NCBI RefSeq assembly: GCF_900314695.1
Contig: NZ_OMWD01000013.1
Span: 41,292 to 105,291, forward strand
Length of the DNA stretch: 64,000 bases
DNA from: an uncultured Methanobrevibacter sp.
GTDB taxonomy: Archaea; Methanobacteriota; Methanobacteria; Methanobacteriales; Methanobacteriaceae
Reading direction: 5' to 3'
Position 1 is the first letter of the stretch. Each line of letters starts with the position of its first letter. The position numbers and the translations under genes were made by a program. The notes beneath the pieces are model-generated. The model had not been told where the DNA came from. It ran no database searches and was given only the letters and a program-made list of their open reading frames with translations. Positions 17,966 to 25,552 of the stretch are shown here, one piece after another.

Positions 17966-19681
17966 ATGGAATTTACAGCTTATATTTTGGATGTGCTTTT
18001 TGACTCATTTTATCCCGCAAGAATCAGGATAGAGGATGGCATCTTCAAGGAGGTCGCTCCAATTTTGATAACCGAAGACACCGAGCTGGATGTCGATGGT
18101 CTTGTGGTTCCTGGATTGATTGATGCTCATATTCATATAGAAAGCAGCATGCTTACTCCTGCACAATTCGCAAAGATTGCGGTGCGCCACGGTACCACTT
18201 CTGTTGTCTGCGATCCTCATGAAATTGCAAACGTCATGGGATTTAAGGGCATTGAAATAATGATGAAAAGCGCTTCTGAAGTTCCATTTAAGTTTTATTT
18301 TACAGCATCTTCTTGCGTACCTGCCACTTCATTTGAAACTTCAGGTGCAGTAATTGATTCTGAGGATATCAAATTTTTGCTTGAAATGGATGATGTTGTC
18401 GGGCTTGCCGAGATGATGAATTTTCCAGGTGTCATAAATGGGGATGAGGAAGTCCTCAAGAAACTGGAATATGCAAGGCAGTCCAAAAAACCGATTGACG
18501 GTCATGCCCCATTGCTTACTGGTAAAGATTTGGATAAATACCTTTCACAATATATACTTACTGATCATGAATGCAGTACTTTTGGGGAAGCTATTGAAAA
18601 AAAGTTGAAAGGTATGAAAATTATGGTACGTGATGGTTCATCTGCTAAAAATATGGAGGCTCTTTTCGATATTTCAAAACGTATTGAGTTCATCAGAAAT
18701 CAGGATGAATTTTCTCTGGTTCCGACTGAAGTGTTGGAAAAAAGAATCAACACACCAATATTTGATTTCATAGTCAGTGACGATAAGAATCCAAAGGACC
18801 TAATCAGCGGGCATTTGAATAAATCCATTAAAAAAGCGACTGAATTGGGAATAGATACTTTCAAATCTGTTGAAATGGTTACAATCAATCCGGCTGCACA
18901 TTATAATTTAAACTGCGGTTGTATCAGGGAAGGATATGATGCGGATTTTGTCATTGTAGATGATTTGGTAAACTTCAATGTACTCAAAACATACATTGGA
19001 GGGGAATGTGTTTTCGACGGTGAAAATGTTCTCTTTGACGTTCCGGAATTTAATTCGGAAAATTCAATTTTCGCCTCAAGAAAAACCGCAAGCGATTTCG
19101 ACATACATTATGACGGTGATGAGTGCACAGTCAATGTGATAAAATGTTACAACGGTGAACTGCTGACCAAAAAGATGACTGCAAAATTAAATGTCCATGA
19201 TGGAATAGTCCAGTCAGACATTTTCCAGGATGTGCTGAAGATATCAGTTGTAGAAAGGTACGGTCATGATAATGTTTCCAATGCATTCATTCATGGTTTC
19301 GGCCTTAAGATGGGTGCCGTTGCAGCATCCATTTCCCATGACTCACACAATATCATCACTATCGGATATGATTCTGAAATGATGGCAAAAGCCGTAAACA
19401 TGGTGATAGACAATCATGGTGGAATTGCAGTTGTAAGTGATGAAGCCAGCGATTTTCTAGAACTCCCGATTGCAGGGCTTATGAGCAATGAAGACGGATA
19501 TGTCGTTGCAGAAAAATTGGCAAAGCTTCAGCAGATGGTGAAAGCACTCGGATGCACTTTCGACGCACCGTTCATGACAATGGAATTCATGGCGCTTCTG
19601 GTGATTCCTTCAATAAAAATATCAGATAAGGGATTGTTCGACGGGGATAACTTTGAATTCATGGACGTGATTGTGGACTAA
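17966..19681 (+). CDS. ade: Adenine deaminase
   Basis: A 571-residue amidohydrolase converting adenine to hypoxanthine and ammonia. The metal-binding motif is PGLIDAHIHIESSML, followed by VCDPHEIANVMG, PIDGHAPLLTG and TDHECS; the C-terminal domain with SISHDSHNIITIGYD is specific to Ade. ATG 17966 is chosen because GAGGAATAAC precedes it. It follows the TIGR00300 gene by one base and overlaps the convergent DUF447 gene by 4 bases. Purine salvage with the AzgA-like permease at 12 kb is plausible. Confidence 0.93.
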   Translation: MEFTAYILDVLFDSFYPARIRIEDGIFKEVAPILITEDTELDVDGLVVPGLIDAHIHIESSMLTPAQFAKIAVRHGTTSVVCDPHEIANVMGFKGIEIMMKSASEVPFKFYFTASSCVPATSFETSGAVIDSEDIKFLLEMDDVVGLAEMMNFPGVINGDEEVLKKLEYARQSKKPIDGHAPLLTGKDLDKYLSQYILTDHECSTFGEAIEKKLKGMKIMVRDGSSAKNMEALFDISKRIEFIRNQDEFSLVPTEVLEKRINTPIFDFIVSDDKNPKDLISGHLNKSIKKATELGIDTFKSVEMVTINPAAHYNLNCGCIREGYDADFVIVDDLVNFNVLKTYIGGECVFDGENVLFDVPEFNSENSIFASRKTASDFDIHYDGDECTVNVIKCYNGELLTKKMTAKLNVHDGIVQSDIFQDVLKISVVERYGHDNVSNAFIHGFGLKMGAVAASISHDSHNIITIGYDSEMMAKAVNMVIDNHGGIAVVSDEASDFLELPIAGLMSNEDGYVVAEKLAKLQQMVKALGCTFDAPFMTMEFMALLVIPSIKISDKGLFDGDNFEFMDVIVD

Positions 19682-20304
19682 ATTTCATATCCCCTTTTTA
19701 TTAATTCTTTTTTTATCTCACCCATTGACTGCTTTTCTTCTTTTCCACCAACCTTGTTGACGACACGGCTGCATTCCCTGAATCTTGTTAAATAGTATTG
19801 CTTTTTTTCTTCATCAACCAAATCGAAACGGGTGAAATTGGCCAAGGTTTCTATGAGGCAGCTGAAAGCCCGGTTAAATGCCTGGACTTCTTTATTGATA
19901 ACCATATCAGTAACTTTGGACTTTATGACATTCGCCTCTCCATTTTTTCTGATGGGATCACTTTGCTTTACGGCTTCCTTTATGCTGATTACCTCACATT
20001 TGAAATAGGCATCAACGCCCCTGAGGGAATTGTCATTGCTGAAATATTCCTGGGAAAGATTGCCGATAGTGGATAATGTAAACAGTTCGGGGTCGTGTGT
20101 GATGTTTACGGTAAATTCCCTTTGTGATATGATGTTGTTCAGGGTTTTACCTCCCTTAAAAATTCTGCATAAAATGGTATCCTTTCCAGAACAAAGCACT
20201 CCAATGGGCGCTGCATTTTGGACATTTTCACAGTTGGCAGTGGTGATTATTGTTTCATACTGCTTTCCCCTATTCATCCCAATTAAATTTAAATCGATTT
20301 CCAT
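19678..20304 (-). CDS. DUF447 family protein (split-barrel flavin-reductase-like)
   Basis: 208 residues. Archaeal DUF447 proteins have a split-barrel fold like FMN-binding flavin reductases; the start (NLIGMNRGKQYETIITTAN) and the NAAPIGVLCSGKDTILCRIF core fit this. The role is not established. ATG follows AGGATAATT. The start of the gene is 93 bases from the divergent SIS-domain gene. Confidence 0.72.
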   Translation of the reverse strand: MEIDLNLIGMNRGKQYETIITTANCENVQNAAPIGVLCSGKDTILCRIFKGGKTLNNIISQREFTVNITHDPELFTLSTIGNLSQEYFSNDNSLRGVDAYFKCEVISIKEAVKQSDPIRKNGEANVIKSKVTDMVINKEVQAFNRAFSCLIETLANFTRFDLVDEEKKQYYLTRFRECSRVVNKVGGKEEKQSMGEIKKELIKRGYEI

Positions 20305-20397
20305 AATTATCCTTGTTTTTTGTTATTTTAAAAATACTTTTATATATGTTTTAACAACATATTTAATATTATTAATTGATTTTAAGGAGTTTAGCTT

Positions 20398-21408
20398 ATG
20401 AAATATAAAATGTATGATGAAATGATGGAACAACCTGATTCACTTAAAAGCACTTTTGAAAGTGAATTTTCCAAAATGGAAGAGGTTTCAAATTTGATTG
20501 GCGATGTTGACAAGGTATATTTAATCGGTTGCGGCAGTTCAATTTCAACCTGCTACAGCGTCAGAGATGCAATAAGGATGTCAACCACCAACATTAACAT
20601 TGAAGTTTACACAGGCTATGAATTTTACTACAATAAGAAATTACAGCAAGACGAAAACACATTGGCTATTTTCACTTCCCAATCCGGCGAAACCGCTGAT
20701 ACTTTATCATCACTGAGAAGAGCTAATGAATACGGCATTCACACAGTTTCAATTTCAAACGAACCTGAAAGCTCAATGATAAAAGAAGCTAAAACTCCAA
20801 TTATAACCAGATGCGAGACAGAAACAGCTATTTTAGGTACAAAAACTTATATCACCCAACTTGCCTGTCTATATCAAATATTATTCAGCGCTTCAGACTA
20901 TGAAAACAAGGATGAACTCCTGTCAGAATTGGGTGAAATGCCTGAAATGCTGGAAAAACTATTGCTTACAACTGAAGAGGACAACAAAGCATTGGCTGAA
21001 AAATATGCTGGAGAAGACATTTTCTACTGTCTTGGAAGCGGTCCGAACTTCGGTCTTGCATACAAACTGGCAATGACCATGCTTATGGAAGGAGCAATCA
21101 AACATGCATGCCCTGAATATTCAGCAGAATTCCGTCACGGATTGATTGAAAGGGCTGAAAAGGATGTTCCTGTAATATTTTTAACATCAGATCTTGAATC
21201 CGATGAAATAACTCAAAAGGCAATTGACTTTTGCGAAAATCTTGAAGCCAAATCAATAATATATAAGCTCGCAGACTATGCTGAAGTGGATAAATTATTG
21301 TCTCCATTCGTTTTGGTTATTCCTCTTGAATGGTTTGTATATTACTTGGCACACTTCAACGGCGAAGATCCTGGTGCAACAAGACACATCGGAAAAGTAA
21401 GATATTAG
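20398..21408 (+). CDS. SIS-domain sugar-phosphate isomerase/deaminase-like protein
   Basis: 336 residues with two SIS domains and no glutaminase domain. Phosphosugar-binding motifs are YLIGCGSSISTCYSV near 40 and FTSQSGETADTLSSL near 100; the second domain has LGSGPNFGLAYKLA and the acid-base stretch PEYSAEFRHGLIE seen in GlmS isomerase domains. It may deaminate glucosamine-6-phosphate or a related amino sugar phosphate. ATG follows AAGGAG. A hairpin terminator follows directly. Confidence 0.8.
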   Translation: MKYKMYDEMMEQPDSLKSTFESEFSKMEEVSNLIGDVDKVYLIGCGSSISTCYSVRDAIRMSTTNINIEVYTGYEFYYNKKLQQDENTLAIFTSQSGETADTLSSLRRANEYGIHTVSISNEPESSMIKEAKTPIITRCETETAILGTKTYITQLACLYQILFSASDYENKDELLSELGEMPEMLEKLLLTTEEDNKALAEKYAGEDIFYCLGSGPNFGLAYKLAMTMLMEGAIKHACPEYSAEFRHGLIERAEKDVPVIFLTSDLESDEITQKAIDFCENLEAKSIIYKLADYAEVDKLLSPFVLVIPLEWFVYYLAHFNGEDPGATRHIGKVRY

Positions 21409-21442
21409 ATGTAGATTCAATCTACATTAAACTATTTTTTTT
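21409..21442 (+). terminator. Hairpin plus T-run terminator
   Basis: TGTAGAT-TCA-ATCTACA (21410-21426) is a perfect 7-base stem, followed within 10 bases by eight Ts. It ends the SIS-domain gene. Confidence 0.6.
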
Positions 21443-21482
21443 AAAAGATTTTCATAAAAAAAAGGAAAGGAATGTAGAATGA

Positions 21483-22052
21483 TTATTCCACATTTACTTT
21501 ATGTTTTGGTATGATTAGTTTTGGAATGCTTATGATTACCATTCCGTTGTTGAATTTTGCTGAAATGTTTTCTAAGTCGATGCTGTTTTCAAATCTGATG
21601 GTTTTAACACATCTTCCTGATTTTAAGGAGTTGACAATAAGTTCGGCTTCATCTTCTTCAAACTCTTCGATATATGGGACGAATGTAGCTTCAATACTGA
21701 TGTCGTTGTCTCCAGCTTCAATTAAAATGTCTTCTTTGTCAATTCCAGGGACTGCTGCTTTGATATAGTAGACATCATCGGTTTCAACCAAGTCAACATC
21801 TAAGCTTTGTACAGTAGTTTTTTTGTAGTCAGCATATTTTTTGTCTGCTGCTTTTTGCATGCTTTTGAGGTTTTCTTTAAATTCATCAATGCTTCTTGAT
21901 AAGTCGCTAATGACATTGTCTGCAATGGTTTTGCCTTTTTCTTTTGTTTCTTCGTATTTGTCTTTCATGTCATCTTTCTTTTCATCAGTTTTTTCTTCAA
22001 ATTCGTCTTTTTTATCGGAAATTTTGGTTTCGATAGTTTCTCCATCTACCAT
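21483..22052 (-). CDS. hsp20: Hsp20/alpha-crystallin family small heat-shock protein
   Basis: 189 residues. Residues 1-80 are a highly charged, lysine/glutamate-rich helical arm (coiled coil), unusually long for archaeal Hsp20. The alpha-crystallin domain spans about 85-185, with VDLVETDDVYYIKAAVPG, then a Gly-Met-Val-Ile-Ile strand and the C-terminal IPKLIIPKH, where the I-P-I/V-type tail contacts neighbouring subunits. It is an ATP-independent chaperone that holds unfolded proteins. ATG follows CGGAGTGTG. Its promoter (TATA TTTATATAC on the minus strand near 22112) lies in a 72-base segment repeated at 25044. Confidence 0.9.
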   Translation of the reverse strand: MVDGETIETKISDKKDEFEEKTDEKKDDMKDKYEETKEKGKTIADNVISDLSRSIDEFKENLKSMQKAADKKYADYKKTTVQSLDVDLVETDDVYYIKAAVPGIDKEDILIEAGDNDISIEATFVPYIEEFEEDEAELIVNSLKSGRCVKTIRFENSIDLENISAKFNNGMVIISIPKLIIPKHKVNVE

Positions 22053-22107
22053 TTTTTCACACTCCGTATTTATTTAAAAACATTTGATTATATTTTATTT
22101 ACTTTAT

Positions 22108-22179
22108 GTTAGTATATAAAGTTTTCTATTTTTGTAACTAAAAGTAATTAAAACTTAATTCCTTTAATCTTTGATTTTT
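22108..22179. repeat. 72-bp direct repeat, copy A (hsp20 promoter region)
   Basis: From GTTAGTATATAAAG to TTTGATTTTT this block matches 25044-25115 at 71 of 72 positions, and nine more bases on its left match with one difference. Read on the minus strand it contains a BRE/TATA (ACTTTATATAC) that would drive hsp20. Confidence 0.9.
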
Positions 22180-22433
22180 AATATAAATAATGGGCCATTT
22201 TATAAATTTATTTAATTATTTTCTTAATATTAATAATGGGGATTATTCAATGGTTTAAATTATGTAAAATCATATTTCTTTTTGGTTTATAATGCTTTTA
22301 ATTGGGGGGTAACTATACAATTTTTTCAGAATATGCTTTGGGTAAGATATATTTGTTTTGAATATTACTTTTCATAATATTCGATTTAAATTAAGAGATG
22401 TATAAAATAACCAAAAAGAGTATTAATTTAAAT
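22180..22433. other. AT-rich spacer, nothing identified
   Basis: Between the hsp20 promoter repeat and the first structured element. No reading frame, palindrome or promoter stands out. GTAACTATACAATTTTTT near 22309 faintly resembles GTAAGTATACAATTACTT at 24910. Confidence 0.4.
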
Positions 22434-22574
22434 CAATGCCTACAACATGATAAAACATGTTGAAACAGATGGGCATTGGATTAAAAATCCATTAAATCAA
22501 ATGTTTTAGAATTTAATCATGTCTAGAAGGGGACTTAAACTCTAATGAATATTATGGCATAGACGGTTTATAAA
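22434..22574. ncRNA. Structured tandem element, copy 1 (candidate RNA)
   Basis: Two foldable parts. Hairpin 1: outer stem CAATGCC (22434-22440) with GGCATTG (22472-22478), inner stem CAACATG (22443-22449) with CATGTTG (22456-22462) around loop ATAAAA. Hairpin 2: TAGAATTTAA (22507-22516) with TTAAACTCTA (22535-22544), one mismatch. A conserved tail TCTAATGAATATTATG follows. A second copy starts exactly 200 bases later. Strand is undetermined because both strands can fold. No known RNA family recognised. Confidence 0.55.
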
Positions 22575-22633
22575 ATTAATTCAGTGAAAAGAAATTCTTT
22601 GAAAGATTTTTAAAATTAGTAAAAGATAGAATT

Positions 22634-22764
22634 CAATGCCTACAACATGGCATGCATGTTTGAACAGGTAGACATTGAAACACATCAAATTAAAGTTTAG
22701 AATTTATATATCCTAATGTGGATTTAAATTCTATTGAATATTATGAAACAGATTGTATATAAAC
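22634..22764. ncRNA. Structured tandem element, copy 2 (candidate RNA)
   Basis: Repeats copy 1 with changes that mostly keep pairing: outer stem CAATGCC (22634-22640) with GACATTG (22671-22677, one mismatch), inner AACATG (22644-22649) with CATGTT (22655-22660), hairpin 2 TAGAATTTA (22698-22706) with TAAATTCTA (22725-22733, perfect), then TCTATTGAATATTATG. The preservation of stems while loops drift suggests selection on an RNA or cruciform structure. Confidence 0.55.
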
Positions 22765-22790
22765 TTTATTATTTTTTAATTTATAAACCA

Positions 22791-22878
22791 TAGGAAGTGT
22801 CGATTAGACCCAACAAACCCAAACATAGCTTATTAAAAGCTATCGCTAAACAATGATTCTAATATTTGATAGTTCCTA
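22791..22878. ncRNA. Rod-like structured element (candidate RNA)
   Basis: A nested fold: an 11-base outer helix TAGGAAGTGTC (22791-22801) with GATAGTTCCTA (22868-22878), one mismatch and one G-T pair; then ATTAGA (22803-22808) with TCTAAT (22858-22863); and a terminal hairpin ATAGCTT-ATTAA-AAGCTAT (22825-22843). Together this makes an 88-base rod with two internal loops. It starts about 25 bases after copy 2. I do not recognise a known family; orientation is unresolved. Confidence 0.55.
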
Positions 22879-22908
22879 CAGTTTAAAGGAGAAATCGATG
22901 GCATCGGA

Positions 22909-23004
22909 TTAATTATATGTAATCCATATGATGAAGAATGCCAAACACCACGATATGATGGTGTATATGAGCATTCCTATACAAAATTTTTTTCGAATAC
23001 TCAT
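22909..23004 (-). CDS. Tiny membrane peptide (31 aa), candidate small ORF
   Basis: Starts ATG at 23004 with a strong ribosome site GGAGG eight bases upstream. The peptide begins MSIRKKFCIGMLIYT and continues as one hydrophobic helix (IISWCLAFFIIWI) ending in TYN. Positive N-terminus and a single membrane span resemble small membrane regulators or type I toxin peptides; no homologue is recognised. A TATA-like ATTTATACT lies about 155 bases upstream near 23163. Another frame across the same DNA (to 23128) can be read but lacks the strong start. Confidence 0.45.
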   Translation of the reverse strand: MSIRKKFCIGMLIYTIISWCLAFFIIWITYN

Positions 23005-23246
23005 AAAGGATTCCTCCCTTTAATTTGATGTGTTTGCCAAGAGGAGAGTTCATTAAAACGTCTGTTTTAAATCCCATCATTGGCAATATTATCCTGTTCA
23101 AAATAAATATCACCACCTTTTGGATCAAGAGTTTGATTACTTATAACATTTGATTTAATAGTATAAATATGTTTATTTTACTCCATTCTCAAGTAAAAAT
23201 TATATTTAGTTTGTAAAAAACATAATTAACCCATTATGATTTGATT
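23005..23246. other. Leader region of the small membrane ORF; little else
   Basis: Holds AAGGTGGTGAT (minus strand, near 23112-23122) and a minus-strand TATA-like box near 23163. A second possible leftward frame starts at TTG after that site and would overlap the 31-residue peptide; I could not decide whether it is translated. Confidence 0.3.
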
Positions 23247-23375
23247 ATGGTCAGTATACCTTTCAAAATTTTTTGTAAGATATATTATAAAAGTTTAACA
23301 TTGGATGATAATAATGAAAAATTAAATGAATTAAAATCCATAATTAAAAAAGAACAAATATGCTTATTTAATTGA
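23247..23375 (+). CDS. Possible small ORF (42 aa), weak
   Basis: ATG to TGA in one frame, beginning MVSIPFKIFCKIYYK and containing a charged helix-like stretch LDDNNEKLNELKSIIKKEQ. No ribosome site is evident. It may be a gene remnant or chance. Confidence 0.2.
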   Translation: MVSIPFKIFCKIYYKSLTLDDNNEKLNELKSIIKKEQICLFN

Positions 23376-23514
23376 GAAGTAATTTTTTCTTTAATAGGAA
23401 TAGGCAACATGACATTAACGACTGCCATATTGAAATCAAATCGGTTAAACTTAGATATACAAAAATACAAGTTTTGAATATTTCCAGAATTTCATTTGAT
23501 TTAACATATTCGCT

Positions 23515-23645
23515 AGTTGATGATTAACATATTTTTTGGTTGATGATTAATTTTTTAAAATTTATTAAATTACTTATTTTGTGATTTAAATAATTTTAAT
23601 TAAAAATAAAAAATTTATGATGGTTGATGATTAAGGTTGATGATT
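23515..23645. repeat. 13-mer array, left flank of fic (4 copies in a 130-bp direct repeat)
   Basis: GGTTGATGATTAA-type units at 23515 (first base A), 23538, 23622 and 23635 (truncated). The whole block, including the AT-rich spacer between units 2 and 3, matches the block at 24710-24829 with scattered changes. It ends 6 bases before the fic stop codon. Confidence 0.85.
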
Positions 23646-23651
23646 CCTATT

Positions 23652-24671
23652 TTATTTCAAAATATATTCTGTATTTCTACCTTTTCCCCTACTTTCTATT
23701 AATTTTTTATCTTTTAGTTTTCTAATAATTTTATAGCTGGCTTGGGAAGTAATATTTAACATCTCTTGAATATCCTTATTTTGAATATGTTCTTTTTCTT
23801 CAAGTAGAGTTAATACGGAAATTTCATTTGGAGTTAATTGAATAGTACTATCATATTTTGATGTTATTTCGGATAATTTTAATACTTCTGATTTAACTTT
23901 ATTGATTGAGTATAATACTCCACAGCAGAAATATTCTAGCCAATTTGTCAAATCATGGTTTTTATCGGCACTGTGTAGTGCATCAACATAAGCCTGCCTA
24001 TCATGATTGTAATATTCGTCTAAAGTGAAATAGTCATTGATATTAAATTTGTGAACTGATAGAATTAATGTTGCCATAAGTCTGCTGGTACGTCCATTTC
24101 CATCAACAAAGGGATGTATACGTACTAATTCATAATGAAGAATTCCTGCGATAATAACTGGATAAATTTCATCGGTTGAATTGTTCAACCAATCTAATAA
24201 CTCATCTACTAAACCTGGTACTTTATAAGCATCTGGCGGCACATAATTTATTTTTTGAGTATGCAAATTGCCAATAAATACACGAGTGTCTCTAAATTTA
24301 CCCTCATATTCAGGATTTTTTAATAAATCTTTAGTCAAATCTTTATGCACAGATAGGATTGTGTCAGGGGCAATAACCTTATCAGAATATTGATCTAAAT
24401 GATTTAATACATTGAAATAATTTAATACTTCTTGTTCTGCTTTTGTAGTTGGTTTTTGATTGTTGTTGATTAATGTTTTTACTTCATCTAAGTTTAAAGG
24501 ATTTCCTTCAATTGATGTTGAGTAATGTGAAGATCTAATAAGTGCATCCTGTTTTAATTTGGTGTCATATAATGGGATTATTTTTGCATTACTGATGACT
24601 TCTTTAGCTGAAGCGATTTCAGCAATATAATTTACAATTTTATCGGTGTATGTAAATTTAGGTTCAAACAT
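23652..24671 (-). CDS. Fic-domain protein with C-terminal winged helix (class II, self-inhibited)
   Basis: 339 residues. The Fic catalytic motif HPFVDGNGRTSR is complete at 186-197, so AMP transfer (or another nucleotide-type transfer) to a target hydroxyl is likely. An N-terminal inhibitory helix with STSIEG (51-56) fits the S/TxxxE(G/N) rule, where Glu55 would block the ATP site: class II regulation. Residues about 270-339 form a winged helix (LTPNEISVLTLLEEKEHIQN...), suggesting DNA binding, possibly to the flanking 13-mers. The gene stands alone, with more AT-rich codons than neighbours, suggesting acquisition. The ribosome site is weak (TTGATATT). Confidence 0.88.
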   Translation of the reverse strand: MFEPKFTYTDKIVNYIAEIASAKEVISNAKIIPLYDTKLKQDALIRSSHYSTSIEGNPLNLDEVKTLINNNQKPTTKAEQEVLNYFNVLNHLDQYSDKVIAPDTILSVHKDLTKDLLKNPEYEGKFRDTRVFIGNLHTQKINYVPPDAYKVPGLVDELLDWLNNSTDEIYPVIIAGILHYELVRIHPFVDGNGRTSRLMATLILSVHKFNINDYFTLDEYYNHDRQAYVDALHSADKNHDLTNWLEYFCCGVLYSINKVKSEVLKLSEITSKYDSTIQLTPNEISVLTLLEEKEHIQNKDIQEMLNITSQASYKIIRKLKDKKLIESRGKGRNTEYILK

Positions 24672-24709
24672 AATATCAACTTATTTTTCTTAATTATTAT
24701 AATTTATGT

Positions 24710-24868
24710 GGTTGATGATTAACATATTTTTTGGTTGATGATTAATTTTTTAAAGTTCTTTATATTGCTTATTTTATGATTTAAACAATTTTAATTAATA
24801 ATAAAAAAATCATGTTAGTTGATGATTAAGGTTGATGATTAAGGTTGATGATTAAGGTTGATGATTAA
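24710..24868. repeat. 13-mer array, right flank of fic (6 copies, 4 in perfect tandem)
   Basis: Units of GGTTGATGATTAA at 24710, 24733, 24817 (first base A), 24830, 24843 and 24856; the last four are head-to-tail with no spacer. The array lies 39 bases upstream of the fic start codon, in the position of a 5' leader or operator. Repeats are too short and unspaced for CRISPR. Confidence 0.9.
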
Positions 24869-24906
24869 TGTTTTGTGAAAAAATTTGTTGTTATTTGTTA
24901 AGAATG

Positions 24907-24971
24907 GAGTAAGTATACAATTACTTTTGTAGTTACCATTTGTAAATAAAATTTTAAAAATATACTTACTC
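24907..24971. promoter_or_regulatory. Inverted repeat in the fic upstream region
   Basis: GAGTAAGTATA (24907-24917) and TATACTTACTC (24961-24971) are perfect 11-base inverted repeats 43 bases apart, and AGTAAGTATG recurs near 25011. They lie between the repeated promoter (25044-25115) and the 13-mer array, so they could form a leader-RNA stem or be protein sites. Confidence 0.45.
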
Positions 24972-25043
24972 AAAATTGAAATTTTTGATTAGATAGATTC
25001 TGACAAAATAGTAAGTATGCGATTTTTCTCTGCATTACTTTTT

Positions 25044-25115
25044 GTTAGTATATAAAGTTTTCTATTATTGTAACTAAAAGTAATTAAAACTTAATTCCTT
25101 TAATCTTTGATTTTT
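25044..25115. repeat. 72-bp direct repeat, copy B (hsp20-like promoter upstream of fic)
   Basis: Matches 22108-22179 at 71 of 72 positions and in the same orientation. The minus-strand TATA (TTTATATAC) would drive leftward transcription through a leader of about 350 bases into fic. Confidence 0.9.
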
Positions 25116-25350
25116 CATATTGGTGATGCTTTATTTTATAATAATCATGAGTTTTTCAATCAAGGATATAAATAATGGTTTTTAAATTGTTAAATTTGGA
25201 TTATATTTATTTTCAATTAGTTAAATTATATTGATTATAATTTTGAAATAACTATTTTTTTAAATGGCTGTGTCAATATTAAATTGCACAAGATTTTTAT
25301 ACAATTAAATGTGGTAATAATTATCAAAAATTATATCTTTTATAATAGCA
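25116..25350. other. AT-rich spacer, nothing identified
   Basis: No promoter or gene stands out. ATATAAATAATGG at about 25168 also occurs at 22181, just beyond the other copy of the 72-base repeat, a hint that more than the 72 bases was once duplicated. Confidence 0.35.
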
Positions 25351-25443
25351 ATGATTGTGGCTTTCATTGAACCTATACTATGCTTAACAATTATTTTTGT
25401 ATTGTCTATTGTCAATATGGTAGTTATAGGTAGAAAAAAATAA
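25351..25443 (+). CDS. Possible tiny membrane peptide (30 aa)
   Basis: Begins MIVAFIEPILCLTIIFVL and ends VVIGRKK: one hydrophobic span with a basic C-terminal end. No clear ribosome site precedes the ATG. The composition resembles small membrane toxins or ATPase accessory peptides, but chance in AT-rich DNA is a real alternative. Confidence 0.25.
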   Translation: MIVAFIEPILCLTIIFVLSIVNMVVIGRKK

Positions 25444-25533
25444 TAACTCCTGATTGAATTTCATTCAAAAATCAGCACGTTTGTAATGGAATATCACCAA
25501 TTGATTATTGAAAAAGTCATTTTAAAAAAGTAA

Positions 25534-25552
25534 ATGAGAGATAATCTCTCAT
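25534..25552 (-). terminator. Hairpin terminator of the DHA2 transporter gene
   Basis: ATGAGAGAT and ATCTCTCAT (25534-25542, 25544-25552) are perfect inverted repeats just past the stop codon at 25559; a second hairpin CTGATT...AATCAG lies near 25450-25475. Confidence 0.5.

Noticed and set aside
22434..22878. Structured elements considered as tRNA or riboswitch
   Set aside because: No cloverleaf or CCA end, no known riboswitch core, and no downstream metabolic gene in a matching orientation.
22913..23128. 71-codon minus-strand frame over the small membrane peptide region
   Set aside because: Start codon is not supported, and the overlapping 31-residue frame has a much better ribosome site; kept only as a remark in the leader entry.
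23285..23470. 61-codon minus-strand frame in the island
   Set aside because: No ribosome site, no domain, AT-rich composition; likely chance.
24817..24868. Tandem 13-mers considered as a CRISPR array
   Set aside because: Units are too short, identical and head-to-tail with no unique spacers, and no cas genes are present.
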